Below the pieces are notes generated by a model. It was given only the letters and a program-made list of their open reading frames with translations, was not told the origin of the DNA and did not search any database. A stretch of DNA of 64,000 nucleotides from JAGOCV01 sp049445855. GTDB taxonomy: Bacteria; Pseudomonadota; Gammaproteobacteria; Burkholderiales; Burkholderiaceae_C. This document shows, one piece after another, positions 53,151 through 61,141 of this stretch. The stretch is taken from positions 62,001 to 126,000 of the forward strand of contig NZ_JBMSDV010000005.1 of assembly GCF_049445855.1 (NCBI RefSeq), given 5' to 3'. The first letter of the stretch is position 1. Every line of letters begins with the position of its first letter. The position numbers and the translations under genes are program-made.

Positions 53151-53527
53151 TCGAGACGCTGCCGCTCTGGGTCGAGGCGATCATCGCGCTGCTGCTGGTC
53201 ACGAGCGGCCTGCTCGCGCTCATCGGCGCTGTCGGCATGATCCGGCTCAAGGAGTTCTTCCAGCGCATGCACCCGCCCGCGCTCGCCTTCACCGCCGGCG
53301 CATGGTGCGTCACGCTGGCCTACATCCTGTACTTCTCGTTCGGCCGCCACACGCTGGAACTGCACGCGTGGATGATCATCGTCCTGCTGTCCATCACCGT
53401 GCCGGTGACGACGATCATGCTGGCGCGCACCGCCCTGTTCCGGCTGCGGCAGTCGGGCAGCAAGTCGGTGCCGCCGCTGCTGAGCCGGGTCAGGGCCGAA
53501 CCGGGCCAGGATCACGCGGGCAACTGA
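53147..53527 (+). CDS. mrpG: Mrp antiporter subunit G
   Basis: A 126-residue MnhG/MrpG protein with three helices: LLVTSGLLALIGAVGMIRLKEFFQRMHPPALAFTAGAW contains the family's G-x-x-R-L-x-D/E-F-x-x-R-x-H signature. A hydrophilic tail with SGSKSVPPLLSRVRAEPGQDHAG ends the protein. Last gene of the Mrp operon. Its 3' end overlaps the convergent XdhC-family gene by 16 bases. Confidence 0.93.
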   Translation: MIETLPLWVEAIIALLLVTSGLLALIGAVGMIRLKEFFQRMHPPALAFTAGAWCVTLAYILYFSFGRHTLELHAWMIIVLLSITVPVTTIMLARTALFRLRQSGSKSVPPLLSRVRAEPGQDHAGN

Positions 53528-54534
53528 GCCGTCCGCAGGTTCTTCGCGTTGGCCACTTCCATGTCGCGCGGCAACGCGACGCCGTTCTTCACCGCCAGGA
53601 TCTCGGCCATCACGCTCACCGCGATCTCCGACGGAGTCTTGCTGCCGATGTAGATGCCGATCGGCCCACGCAGGCGCGCGAGTGATTCTTCCGTCTCGCC
53701 GAAATGCTCGATCATCCGTTCACGGCGCGCTTCGTTGTTGCGGCGCGAGCCGATGGCGCCGACGTAGAAGGCCTCTGTCTTCAGGGCTTCGAGCAGCGCC
53801 AGATCGTCGAGCTTCGGATCGTGCGTGAGCGCGACGACGCAGCTGCGGCGGTCGGGCCGGAACGCGGTGACGACATCGTCGGGCATGTCCGCGACCACAT
53901 TCGCGCCCTGTACATGCCACGCACCGCGGTATTCCTCGCGCGGGTCGCACACCGTGACGGCGAAGCCGCTGAAGAGCGCCATGGTCGCCAGGTATTCGGT
54001 GAGTTGGCCGGCGCCGATGAGCAGCATGCGGTACTCCGGGCCGAAGGTGTTGACGAGTCCGGTGTCGTCGACGCGCAGTTCTTCGGGTGCCGTTGCTTCG
54101 TTCAGCGACACCACGCCGTCCGCCAGCCGAACCATGCGCTGCATCAGGCGTCCGGATTCGAGCGCCGTCACGAGATCGGTCAATGCCTGCGTGTCGGGGT
54201 CGTATTCGAGCAGCAGTTCGAGCGTACCGCCGCACGGCAGGCCGAATCGGTGCGCCTCGTCGGCGGTGATTCCGTACTTCACGAAGGCTGGCGCACCGAC
54301 AGGCATGGACTGCCCTTCCTTGTACGCGCGGCTGTACTGGTAGATGAGGTCGTCTTCGATGCAACCCCCGGACACGGAGCCCACGACCGAGCCGTCTTCG
54401 CACAGGGCCATGATCGAGCCCACCGGCCGGGGCGACGAGCCCCAGGTGCGCACCACCGTCGCCAGCAGGGCGCGGCGACCGGCAGCCCGCCAGTCGCGCA
54501 AGGTGCGAAGCACCATCACATCGAGGTTTTCCAT
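53512..54534 (-). CDS. XdhC/CoxI-family molybdenum-enzyme maturation protein
   Basis: A 340-residue accessory protein. The N-terminal XdhC/CoxI domain has ALLATVVRTWGSSPRPVGSIMAL, SVSGGCIEDDLI and HRFGLPCGGTLELLLE. The C-terminal Rossmann domain has YRMLLIGAGQLTEYLATMALFSGFAVTVCDPREEY and a terminal KTPSEIAVSVMAEILA. XdhC binds and sulfurates the molybdenum cofactor before insertion into the hydroxylase large subunit. It is the last gene of the S-L-M-D-E-G cluster and converges on mrpG with a 16-base overlap. Confidence 0.9.
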   Translation of the reverse strand: MENLDVMVLRTLRDWRAAGRRALLATVVRTWGSSPRPVGSIMALCEDGSVVGSVSGGCIEDDLIYQYSRAYKEGQSMPVGAPAFVKYGITADEAHRFGLPCGGTLELLLEYDPDTQALTDLVTALESGRLMQRMVRLADGVVSLNEATAPEELRVDDTGLVNTFGPEYRMLLIGAGQLTEYLATMALFSGFAVTVCDPREEYRGAWHVQGANVVADMPDDVVTAFRPDRRSCVVALTHDPKLDDLALLEALKTEAFYVGAIGSRRNNEARRERMIEHFGETEESLARLRGPIGIYIGSKTPSEIAVSVMAEILAVKNGVALPRDMEVANAKNLRTAQLPA

Positions 54535-54552
54535 GATGTTCCCTGGAGCGGC

Positions 54553-55209
54553 CTACATCAGCATGACGATGGCACCCAGCACCACCGCAGCGCCGACGAT
54601 CCAGACCCAGGGCGGCACACCGGATTTCGTGGACGGCATGTCTTCTGCTTCGGTGGAAGCAGCGGCTGTACCCGCTGCACCGCCGGAGATGGCCACCGTC
54701 GGCGCGAACGATCGCTCGGCCTTGGCCTGCGCCTGCGCGTCTTCACGCGCCGCATATGCATCGGGGTACTGCTTCTTCATCTCGGCGTCGAAGCGTTTGA
54801 AGAAGTCTTCGGCCATGGACTTGGCCGCACCGTCGATGAGCCGTTGACCGAGCTGCGCGATCTTGCCGCCGACCTGCGCATTCACCGTGTACTGGAGTTC
54901 ACATCCGCCTTCCTGCGGCACGAGGATGACCTTCGACTGGCCCTTGCCGAAGCCGGCTGCACCACCTTGCCCTTCGAAGGCGATGGTGTAGCTCTTCGGT
55001 GGATCGATATCCGACAGCACGATCTTCCCGGAGAACTTGGCCGACACCGGGCCGATCTTCACCGTCATGCCGACGGCGTACTGGTTCTCCCCGGCCGGTT
55101 CCAGGCGGTCGCAACCCGGCACACAGGCCTTGAGGATCGCGGGGTCGTTCAACGCGTCCCATGCCTGCTGCTGCGTGATGGCGAGACTGCGCGTTCCTTG
55201 CATCTCCAT
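54553..55209 (-). CDS. coxG: CoxG-like SRPBCC protein
   Basis: A 218-residue CoxG (CO dehydrogenase subunit G) protein. The N-terminal SRPBCC domain (about 1-150) has QGTRSLAITQQQAWDALNDPAILKACVPGCDRLE, VKIGPVSAKFSGKI and GAAGFGKGQSKVIL. A flexible linker leads to a single C-terminal helix (WVWIVGAAVVLGAIVML), consistent with membrane anchoring. CoxG is thought to recruit the enzyme to the membrane or pass quinone-linked electrons. It lies 30 bases after coxE and 18 before the XdhC-family gene. Confidence 0.9.
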   Translation of the reverse strand: MEMQGTRSLAITQQQAWDALNDPAILKACVPGCDRLEPAGENQYAVGMTVKIGPVSAKFSGKIVLSDIDPPKSYTIAFEGQGGAAGFGKGQSKVILVPQEGGCELQYTVNAQVGGKIAQLGQRLIDGAAKSMAEDFFKRFDAEMKKQYPDAYAAREDAQAQAKAERSFAPTVAISGGAAGTAAASTEAEDMPSTKSGVPPWVWIVGAAVVLGAIVMLM

Positions 55210-55239
55210 ATCGGTGGCTTCCTTGTTTGCGGGGTCCCT

Positions 55240-56436
55240 TTATACGTGACGTCGATCATGACGCACGAGCCGTGCCAGACTGCCGGCCAGGTCCTGAAGC
55301 CGGCTGATGTTGTGGACGGCGAGCATGCGGTCTGCCTTGTCATGCAGGACGGCCGCGCCGCGCGCCACGGGCGCATAACCTTCGAAGCGCAGCAGCGGGT
55401 TCAGCCATAGCAGGCGACCGCAGTGGCGCTTGAGCCACGCGAGTTCGTGTTCGAGTTCCGCCGGCTCACCGGTGTCCAGCCCATCACTGATGAGCAGGAC
55501 CAGCGTGCGGCGGCCGACAAGGCGGTGCGCATGATGCTGGCGCAGTTGCGCGAGCGCATTGCCCAGCCGCGTGCCGCCCGCAAAATCGGTGATCAGGCTG
55601 GACACATGCGTGAGCATCATGTCGCCGTCGCGGATGCGGAAGGCCTCGGTCAGGTCGGTGAGGCCGGTACCGAATGCGAAGACATCGCGCCGGCGGTTGG
55701 CGCGCGTGGCGGCATGCAGGAATGCGAGCAGCATGCGGGCGTAGCGTTCCATCGACCCCGAGACATCGACCAGCACCAGCAGTGGCAACGGCTCTTCGCG
55801 TCGCGTGCGGCGCGCCAGACGCCACGGCTCGCCCCCGCTGCGTGCGGCTTCATGCAGGACGCGCGGCCAGTGCACGGCGCGGCCACGTTGCCCCGCCCGC
55901 GTCCGGCGCGCGGGGAAGGTCGGCAGCGGCAAGGGCACTTCGCGCGCAAGCCGCTCCACCAGCAGGTACTCGCTGGCGGTGAGCTGGTTGAAGTCCGCGT
56001 TGCGAAGGCGTTGACCATCGCTGGCCGTCATCGCCGCATCGAACTCGACGGGCGTTTCCGCGGCTGCCGGCCCGGGGGAACCGAATTTCTTCTGCGGTGC
56101 GAGTGCCTCGCTCACACGCGGCCGCCGCTTCGAGGGCTCGGCCTTGCCTTGCGCCGTGGGCAGCATCTGCGACAGCAGTTTCTGCGCGACCTCGGGGTCA
56201 CGGAAGTACGCATCGAAAAGCTCCCGGAACACGAAGCGGTCCTGTTCGCGGCTGATGAATACCGCTTCGAGTGCAGCGGAGAAGTCCGGCTTGCTTTGCA
56301 CGCCCACCGTCAATGCGGCCTCATGCGCGAGGGCAATGCGCGCACTGTCGACCGGCACACCCGCGCGACGCAACGCACGCCCGAAGCCGGACAGGTTGTC
56401 GGCCAGCTTGCCGGAGCGCGCGTCGCCAAGCAGCAT
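55240..56436 (-). CDS. coxE: CoxE-like VWA domain protein
   Basis: A 398-residue protein of the CoxE family. A poorly conserved N-terminal region ends in a basic segment, followed by a von Willebrand A domain with the MIDAS motif LVLVDVSGSMERYARM and later DFAGGTRLGNAL and LLISDGLDTGEP. With the AAA+ partner encoded next to it, it forms a MoxR/VWA chaperone pair that matures the bimetallic or Mo cofactor. Starts 3 bases after coxD. Confidence 0.9.
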   Translation of the reverse strand: MLLGDARSGKLADNLSGFGRALRRAGVPVDSARIALAHEAALTVGVQSKPDFSAALEAVFISREQDRFVFRELFDAYFRDPEVAQKLLSQMLPTAQGKAEPSKRRPRVSEALAPQKKFGSPGPAAAETPVEFDAAMTASDGQRLRNADFNQLTASEYLLVERLAREVPLPLPTFPARRTRAGQRGRAVHWPRVLHEAARSGGEPWRLARRTRREEPLPLLVLVDVSGSMERYARMLLAFLHAATRANRRRDVFAFGTGLTDLTEAFRIRDGDMMLTHVSSLITDFAGGTRLGNALAQLRQHHAHRLVGRRTLVLLISDGLDTGEPAELEHELAWLKRHCGRLLWLNPLLRFEGYAPVARGAAVLHDKADRMLAVHNISRLQDLAGSLARLVRHDRRHV

Positions 56437-56439
56437 GGG

Positions 56440-57333
56440 TCACGCCTCCCCGGTCAGCAGTTGCGTGCTGAGTTCGTGCGTGAGAGCGGCCACGTCCTCG
56501 CGTTGCTTGAAAAGGATGCCCGCCGTGTCGGCGACGACCTCCGGGTCCAGCGCCAGCGTGTCGAGTGCGACCAGCGCCTTGGCCCACTCCACACTTTCCG
56601 CGATGCCGGGCGGGCGATGGAACGCGTTGCGGAACGGCTCGCTGCGCAGCTTGCCGACAAAACCCGCCACCTGATCAGCCAGCTGCGGCGCGGCTTCAGG
56701 CACCCGGGCCCGCACGATGGACAGTTCACGCTCGCGGTCCGGGTAGTCGAGCCAGTGGTAGAGACAGCGCCGCTTCACGGCGTCGTTGAGCTCACGCGTG
56801 CGGTTGCTGGTGAGGATGGTCACGGGCGCGTGCGTCGCGCGGATGGTGCCCAGCTCCGGAATGCTCACCTGGTATTCGCCGAGGTATTCGAGCAGGAAGG
56901 CTTCGAAGGGTTCGTCGGCACGGTCCACCTCGTCGATCAGCAATACCGCCCCCGGCTCGGGTGCCTGCAGGGCCTGCAGCAGCGGCCGGCGGATGAGATA
57001 GCGCGGCTGGTAGACCTCGCTCTCGACATGCCCGGCCTCCTGTCCGGTGCGTGCCGCCTCGGCCGCTTTCATGTGCAGCAGTTGCGCTGCGTAATTCCAT
57101 TCGTAGAGCGCTTCGCGCTGCTCCAGCCCGTCGTAGCACTGCAGGCGCACGAGCTCACGTGACAGCGCCGCGGCGAGCGCCTTGGCAAGTTCGGTTTTGC
57201 CGACGCCCGGCTCGCCTTCGAGCAGCAGGGGGCGACCGAGTTTCAGCGCAAGGAACACGGCGGTGGCGAGCCGCCGGTCCGAGAGATAGCCCGCCAGCGC
57301 GAGGGCCTGCGTGACAGCATCGATCGAATTCAT
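56440..57333 (-). CDS. coxD: CoxD-like MoxR-family AAA+ ATPase
   Basis: A 297-residue ATPase. Walker A is LLLEGEPGVGKTELAKALA, Walker B AVLLIDEVDRADEPFEAFLLEYLGE. Sensor 1 lies in VTILTSNRTRELNDAVKRRCL, which also contains the arginine finger. In the Oligotropha form-I system CoxD is needed to build the sulfur-bridged Mo-Cu site; in a form-II cluster its role is likely Mo-cofactor maturation. It follows coxM after 4 bases. Confidence 0.92.
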   Translation of the reverse strand: MNSIDAVTQALALAGYLSDRRLATAVFLALKLGRPLLLEGEPGVGKTELAKALAAALSRELVRLQCYDGLEQREALYEWNYAAQLLHMKAAEAARTGQEAGHVESEVYQPRYLIRRPLLQALQAPEPGAVLLIDEVDRADEPFEAFLLEYLGEYQVSIPELGTIRATHAPVTILTSNRTRELNDAVKRRCLYHWLDYPDRERELSIVRARVPEAAPQLADQVAGFVGKLRSEPFRNAFHRPPGIAESVEWAKALVALDTLALDPEVVADTAGILFKQREDVAALTHELSTQLLTGEA

Positions 57334-57337
57334 CCAG

Positions 57338-58132
57338 TCATCCGGCCAGCGCCTTCGCCACCGCGCGCTGCGTCTGCACGCTGATCAGATTTGCGCGGTA
57401 CGCCGCCGAGGCGTGGATATCGGTGCTCAGATCGCCCGCGTCGATCTTCACCGAGGCGGCCGCCTCGGGCGTGAAACTCCTGTTCAGCGCATCCTCCAGC
57501 CCCTTGTGGCGGAATACGCCGTTGCCGCCGCCGGTGACCGCCACGCGAACGCCGCCATCGGTCTGCGCAACGAACACGCCGATCAGCGCAAAGCGTGAGG
57601 CCGGCTGCTTGAACTTCAGGTATGCCGCGCGCTTGGCCACAGGGAAACTGATCGCGGTGATGATCTCGCCCTCTTCCAGCGCCGTGGTGAACATCCCCTG
57701 GAAGAAATCGTCGGCGGCGATCTTGCGTTTGTCGGTGTGCACCGTCGCGCCCAGCGCCAGCACGGCGCTCGGGTAGCAGGCAGAAGGGTCGTTGTTGGCC
57801 ACCGAGCCGCCGAGTGTGCCCATCGCGCGGACCTGCCGGTCACCGATATGGCTGGCCAGATCGGCCAGCGCGGGAATGGCCGATTTCACATCGGCGTTCG
57901 TCGCGACATCGGCATGCCGCGTCATGGCACCGATGACCAGCGAATTGCCCTCGCGCCGCACGCCTGCGAGCTCCTTCACGCCAGCCAGATCGACCAGCGT
58001 TTCCGGGCTGGACAGGCGCAGCTTCATCGAAGCGAGCAGCGTCTGCCCGCCGGCCAGCAGCTTGCCGCCGGCGCCCGCATGGCGCGCTGCGTCGGCGACG
58101 GTGGAAGCACGTTCGAAGGTGAATGCATACAT
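57338..58132 (-). CDS. coxM: Form-II CO-dehydrogenase-like FAD subunit (CoxM)
   Basis: The medium, FAD-binding subunit of a molybdenum hydroxylase, 264 residues. Its FAD motifs are AGGQTLLASMKLRL near residue 31 and RAMGTLGGSVANNDPSACYPSAVLALGATV in the middle. The CO-dehydrogenase flavoprotein C-terminal domain follows. It passes electrons from the Fe-S subunit to an acceptor. Located between coxL and coxD with short gaps; the SLM order is typical of form-II clusters. Confidence 0.93.
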   Translation of the reverse strand: MYAFTFERASTVADAARHAGAGGKLLAGGQTLLASMKLRLSSPETLVDLAGVKELAGVRREGNSLVIGAMTRHADVATNADVKSAIPALADLASHIGDRQVRAMGTLGGSVANNDPSACYPSAVLALGATVHTDKRKIAADDFFQGMFTTALEEGEIITAISFPVAKRAAYLKFKQPASRFALIGVFVAQTDGGVRVAVTGGGNGVFRHKGLEDALNRSFTPEAAASVKIDAGDLSTDIHASAAYRANLISVQTQRAVAKALAG

Positions 58133-58151
58133 GGTGTGTCTCCTTCAGGGT

Positions 58152-60533
58152 TCAGGCCTTGGCGACCTGGATGGCTTCCCACACGCGGCTGGGCGATGCG
58201 GGCATGTCGAAGTCCTTCACGCCCAGCGGACGCAGCGCGTCGAGCACGGCGTTGATCACCGCCGGCGGTGAGCCGATGGCGCCTGCTTCGCCGCAGCCCT
58301 TGGTGCCCAGCGGGTTGTGGCTGCAGGGTGTGCAGACGGTATCCAGCTTGAACTCGGGAAAGTCATCGGCGCGCGGCATGGCGTAGTCCATGAAGCTGCC
58401 GGTGAGCAACTGGCCGGTGTCGCGGTCGTACACGCAGTTCTCCAGCAACGCCTGTCCGATGCCCTGTACCAGCCCGCCGTGCACCTGGCCTTCGACGATC
58501 ATCGGATTGATGATGGTGCCGAAATCGTCCACCGCCGTGAAGCGGTCCACGCGCACCACGCCGGTGGCAGGGTCCACTTCCACCTCGCAGATGTAGGTGC
58601 CTGCGGGGAAGGTGAAGTTGGTCGGGTCGTAGAACGCGGTTTCGTTCAGGCCCGGCTCCAGTTTGTCGAGCGGATAGTTGTGCGGCACATAGGCGGTGAG
58701 TGCGATCTGGCCGAACGGCACTTTCTTGTCGGTGCCTCGGACGGTGAACTCGCCATTGGCAAAGTCGATGTCGGCGTCGCTCGCTTCCAGCAGATGCGCC
58801 GCAATCTTCTTGGCCTTGGCCTCGATCTTGTCGAGCGCGCGCATGATGGCGGCGCCACCCACCGAGATGGAGCGCGAACCGTAGGTGCCCATGCCGAACG
58901 GCACGCGGCCCGTGTCGCCATGCACCACGTCCACCGCTTCGACCGCGATGCCGAGGCGGCTGGCCACCACCTGCGCGAACGTGGTCTCGTGGCCCTGGCC
59001 ATGACTGTGCGATCCGGTGAACACCGTCACGCTGCCCGTCGGATGCACGCGCACCTCACCACATTCGAACAGGCCCGCCCGCGCGCCGAGCGCACCTGCA
59101 ATGTTCGAGGGTGCGATGCCGCAGGCCTCGATGTAGCTCGAATAGCCGATGCCACGCTTCAGGCCTTTCGCTTCGGTCGCGGCCTTGCGTGTGTCGTAGC
59201 CTTTCACGTCGGCGAGATCTTTCGCCTTGTCCATGCACGCGTGGTAGTCGCCCACGTCGTACTGCAGCGCCACCGGTGTCTGGTACGGGAAGCTCGTGAT
59301 GAAGTTGCGCTTGCGGATTTCGTCCTGCCCCAGGTTCATCTCCCAGGCGCAGCGCGTGACGAGGCGCTCGAGCAGGTAGGTCGCCTCGGGCCGGCCTGCG
59401 CCGCGGTACGCGTCCACCGGTGCGGTGTTGGTGAACCACGCATCCACTTCCACATACACCTGCGGCGTCGTGTACTGACCCGCAAGCAGCGTGGCGTAGA
59501 GGATGGTCGGCACCGCCGTCGAGAAGGTGGACAGGTAAGCGCCCAGGTTCGCGTCGGTGTGCACACGCAGCGCAAGGAACTTGCCGTCCTTGTCCATGGC
59601 CATCTCGGCGTGACTGATGTGGTCCCGCCCGTGCGCGTCCGACAGGAACGCTTCGCTGCGGTCGGCCGTCCACTTGATCGAACAGTTGAGCTTCTTCGCA
59701 GCCCAGGTCAGGCACACGTCTTCCGCGTACAGGTAGATCTTCGAGCCGAAGCCGCCGCCCACGTCGGGTGCGATCACGCGCACCTTGTGCTCGGGCAGGC
59801 CCATGACGAAGGCGGTCATCAGCAGCCGCTCGACGTGCGGGTTCTGGTTGGAGACATAGAGCGTGTACTCGTCACTCGCCCGGTTGTACGAGCCGATGGC
59901 CGCGCGCGGCTCCATCGCGTTCGGCACGAGGCGGTTGTTGTACAGGTCGAGCTTCGTCACATGCGCGGCCTTGGCGAACGCCGCATCCACCTGCGACTTG
60001 TCGCCGATGGCCCACTTGTAGCAGTGGTTGTCGGGCGCGGCGTCATGCAGTGCCGGGCCCTGCTTGCGCGCCGCGTCCGAGACGTGCACCACGGCGTCGA
60101 GCACGTGGTAGTCCACGTCCACCAGTTCGGCGGCGTTCTTCGCGTTCTCGAGCGTGTCGGCCACCACCATGGCCACGTGGTCGCCCACGTAGCGCACCTT
60201 GCCCTGCGCAAGGATCGGGTGCGGCGGCTCCTTCATCGGCGTGCCGTCAGTGCTGGTGATGAGCCAGCCGCAAGGCAACCCGTTGATCTTGTCGTTGGCC
60301 ACGTCCTCGCCGGTGAAGACGGCCTTCACGCCCGGCGCCGCCCTGGCACGCGATGTGTCGATCTTGTGGATGGTCGCGTGCGCATGCGGCGAGCGCACGA
60401 ACACGGCCACCTTCTGGTTGGCCAGGTTGATGTCGTCGGTGTAGTTGCCCGCGCCGGTGAGGAAGCGGTAGTCCTCCTTGCGGCGGACAGCCTCGCCGAT
60501 GTGCGGCAGCTTGGAGAAGTCGGATGCGCCCAT
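58152..60533 (-). CDS. coxL: Form-II CO-dehydrogenase-like molybdopterin subunit (CoxL)
   Basis: The large catalytic subunit, 793 residues, xanthine-oxidase family. The active-site loop at residues 375-381 reads AYRGAGR, the form-II signature; true CO dehydrogenase (form I) has AYxCSFR with the Cu-binding cysteine, which is absent. The catalytic glutamate lies in KGCGEAGAIGSPPAVINA near the end, and molybdopterin motifs include GGGFGSKIYLYAEDV and FTGSHSHGQGHETTFAQV. Form-II enzymes oxidise unknown, probably aldehyde or N-heterocyclic/purine-like substrates. The start is the ATG at 60533, 16 bases after coxS. Confidence 0.93.
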   Translation of the reverse strand: MGASDFSKLPHIGEAVRRKEDYRFLTGAGNYTDDINLANQKVAVFVRSPHAHATIHKIDTSRARAAPGVKAVFTGEDVANDKINGLPCGWLITSTDGTPMKEPPHPILAQGKVRYVGDHVAMVVADTLENAKNAAELVDVDYHVLDAVVHVSDAARKQGPALHDAAPDNHCYKWAIGDKSQVDAAFAKAAHVTKLDLYNNRLVPNAMEPRAAIGSYNRASDEYTLYVSNQNPHVERLLMTAFVMGLPEHKVRVIAPDVGGGFGSKIYLYAEDVCLTWAAKKLNCSIKWTADRSEAFLSDAHGRDHISHAEMAMDKDGKFLALRVHTDANLGAYLSTFSTAVPTILYATLLAGQYTTPQVYVEVDAWFTNTAPVDAYRGAGRPEATYLLERLVTRCAWEMNLGQDEIRKRNFITSFPYQTPVALQYDVGDYHACMDKAKDLADVKGYDTRKAATEAKGLKRGIGYSSYIEACGIAPSNIAGALGARAGLFECGEVRVHPTGSVTVFTGSHSHGQGHETTFAQVVASRLGIAVEAVDVVHGDTGRVPFGMGTYGSRSISVGGAAIMRALDKIEAKAKKIAAHLLEASDADIDFANGEFTVRGTDKKVPFGQIALTAYVPHNYPLDKLEPGLNETAFYDPTNFTFPAGTYICEVEVDPATGVVRVDRFTAVDDFGTIINPMIVEGQVHGGLVQGIGQALLENCVYDRDTGQLLTGSFMDYAMPRADDFPEFKLDTVCTPCSHNPLGTKGCGEAGAIGSPPAVINAVLDALRPLGVKDFDMPASPSRVWEAIQVAKA

Positions 60534-60549
60534 GTGCCTTCTCCTTCGT

Positions 60550-61020
60550 TCAGGCCGAAGCCATGGCGGTGCGGCCCTGCTGCACGGCCTTGACGATGTT
60601 CTGGTAACCGGTGCAGCGGCAGATGTTGCCTTCGAGCAGTTCGCGGATCTCGCCCTCGCCCGCCTTGGGATGGCGCTGGCAGAGGTCCACCGCGCTGATC
60701 ACCATGCCGGGCGTGCAGAACCCGCATTGCAGGCCGTGGCACTCCTTGAACGCCGCCTGCATCGGGTGCATGGTGCCGTCGGCCGAAGCGAGCCCTTCGA
60801 TGGTGGTGATCTCGGCGCCGTCGTGCTGCACGGCCAGCGTATTGCACGATTTGATGGCACGCCCGTTCAGCATGACGGTGCATGCGCCGCATTGCGCGGT
60901 GTCGCAGCCGACGTGCGTGCCGGTGAGCTGCAGGTGCTCCCGTATCGCGTGAACCAGGAGCGTGTTGGGGGGAACGTCAACGCTCGCGCCCTGGCCATTG
61001 ACCTTGAACTGGACCTTCAT
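60550..61020 (-). CDS. coxS: Form-II CO-dehydrogenase-like [2Fe-2S] subunit (CoxS)
   Basis: The small iron-sulfur subunit, 156 residues. The N-terminal plant-type ferredoxin cluster has CDTAQCGACTVMLNG and a further Cys in IKSC. The C-terminal helical domain carries the second cluster with GLQCGFCTPGM and NICRCTGYQNIV. It relays electrons from the Mo centre to FAD. The ATG at 61020 starts the standard MKVQFKVNG; upstream codons are non-conserved. First gene of the operon, divergent from the GAF-Fis regulator. Confidence 0.94.
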   Translation of the reverse strand: MKVQFKVNGQGASVDVPPNTLLVHAIREHLQLTGTHVGCDTAQCGACTVMLNGRAIKSCNTLAVQHDGAEITTIEGLASADGTMHPMQAAFKECHGLQCGFCTPGMVISAVDLCQRHPKAGEGEIRELLEGNICRCTGYQNIVKAVQQGRTAMASA

Positions 61021-61089
61021 GGTTTGTCTCCGATCGTGGGTTTGTATTGAGGTCTGTCGCCGATTCATTGTTGAAGCCGACCTGACGAC

Positions 61090-61130
61090 CCCGGTTAGCA
61101 AAAACCCTAGAGGCTTGCGGCAAAACCGGG
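61090..61130. promoter_or_regulatory. Inverted repeat in the coxS/regulator divergent region
   Basis: CCCGGTT (61090-61096) and its reverse complement AACCGGG (61124-61130) lie 27 bases apart in the 121-base gap. This is a plausible operator for the neighbouring regulator. No -24/-12 sigma-54 site with correct spacing was found in this gap. Confidence 0.35.
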
Positions 61131-61141
61131 AAATTCTCAAA

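Noticed and set aside
58152..60533. True aerobic CO dehydrogenase (form I)
   Set aside because: The active-site loop is AYRGAGR without the copper-binding cysteine, and the gene order is S-L-M.
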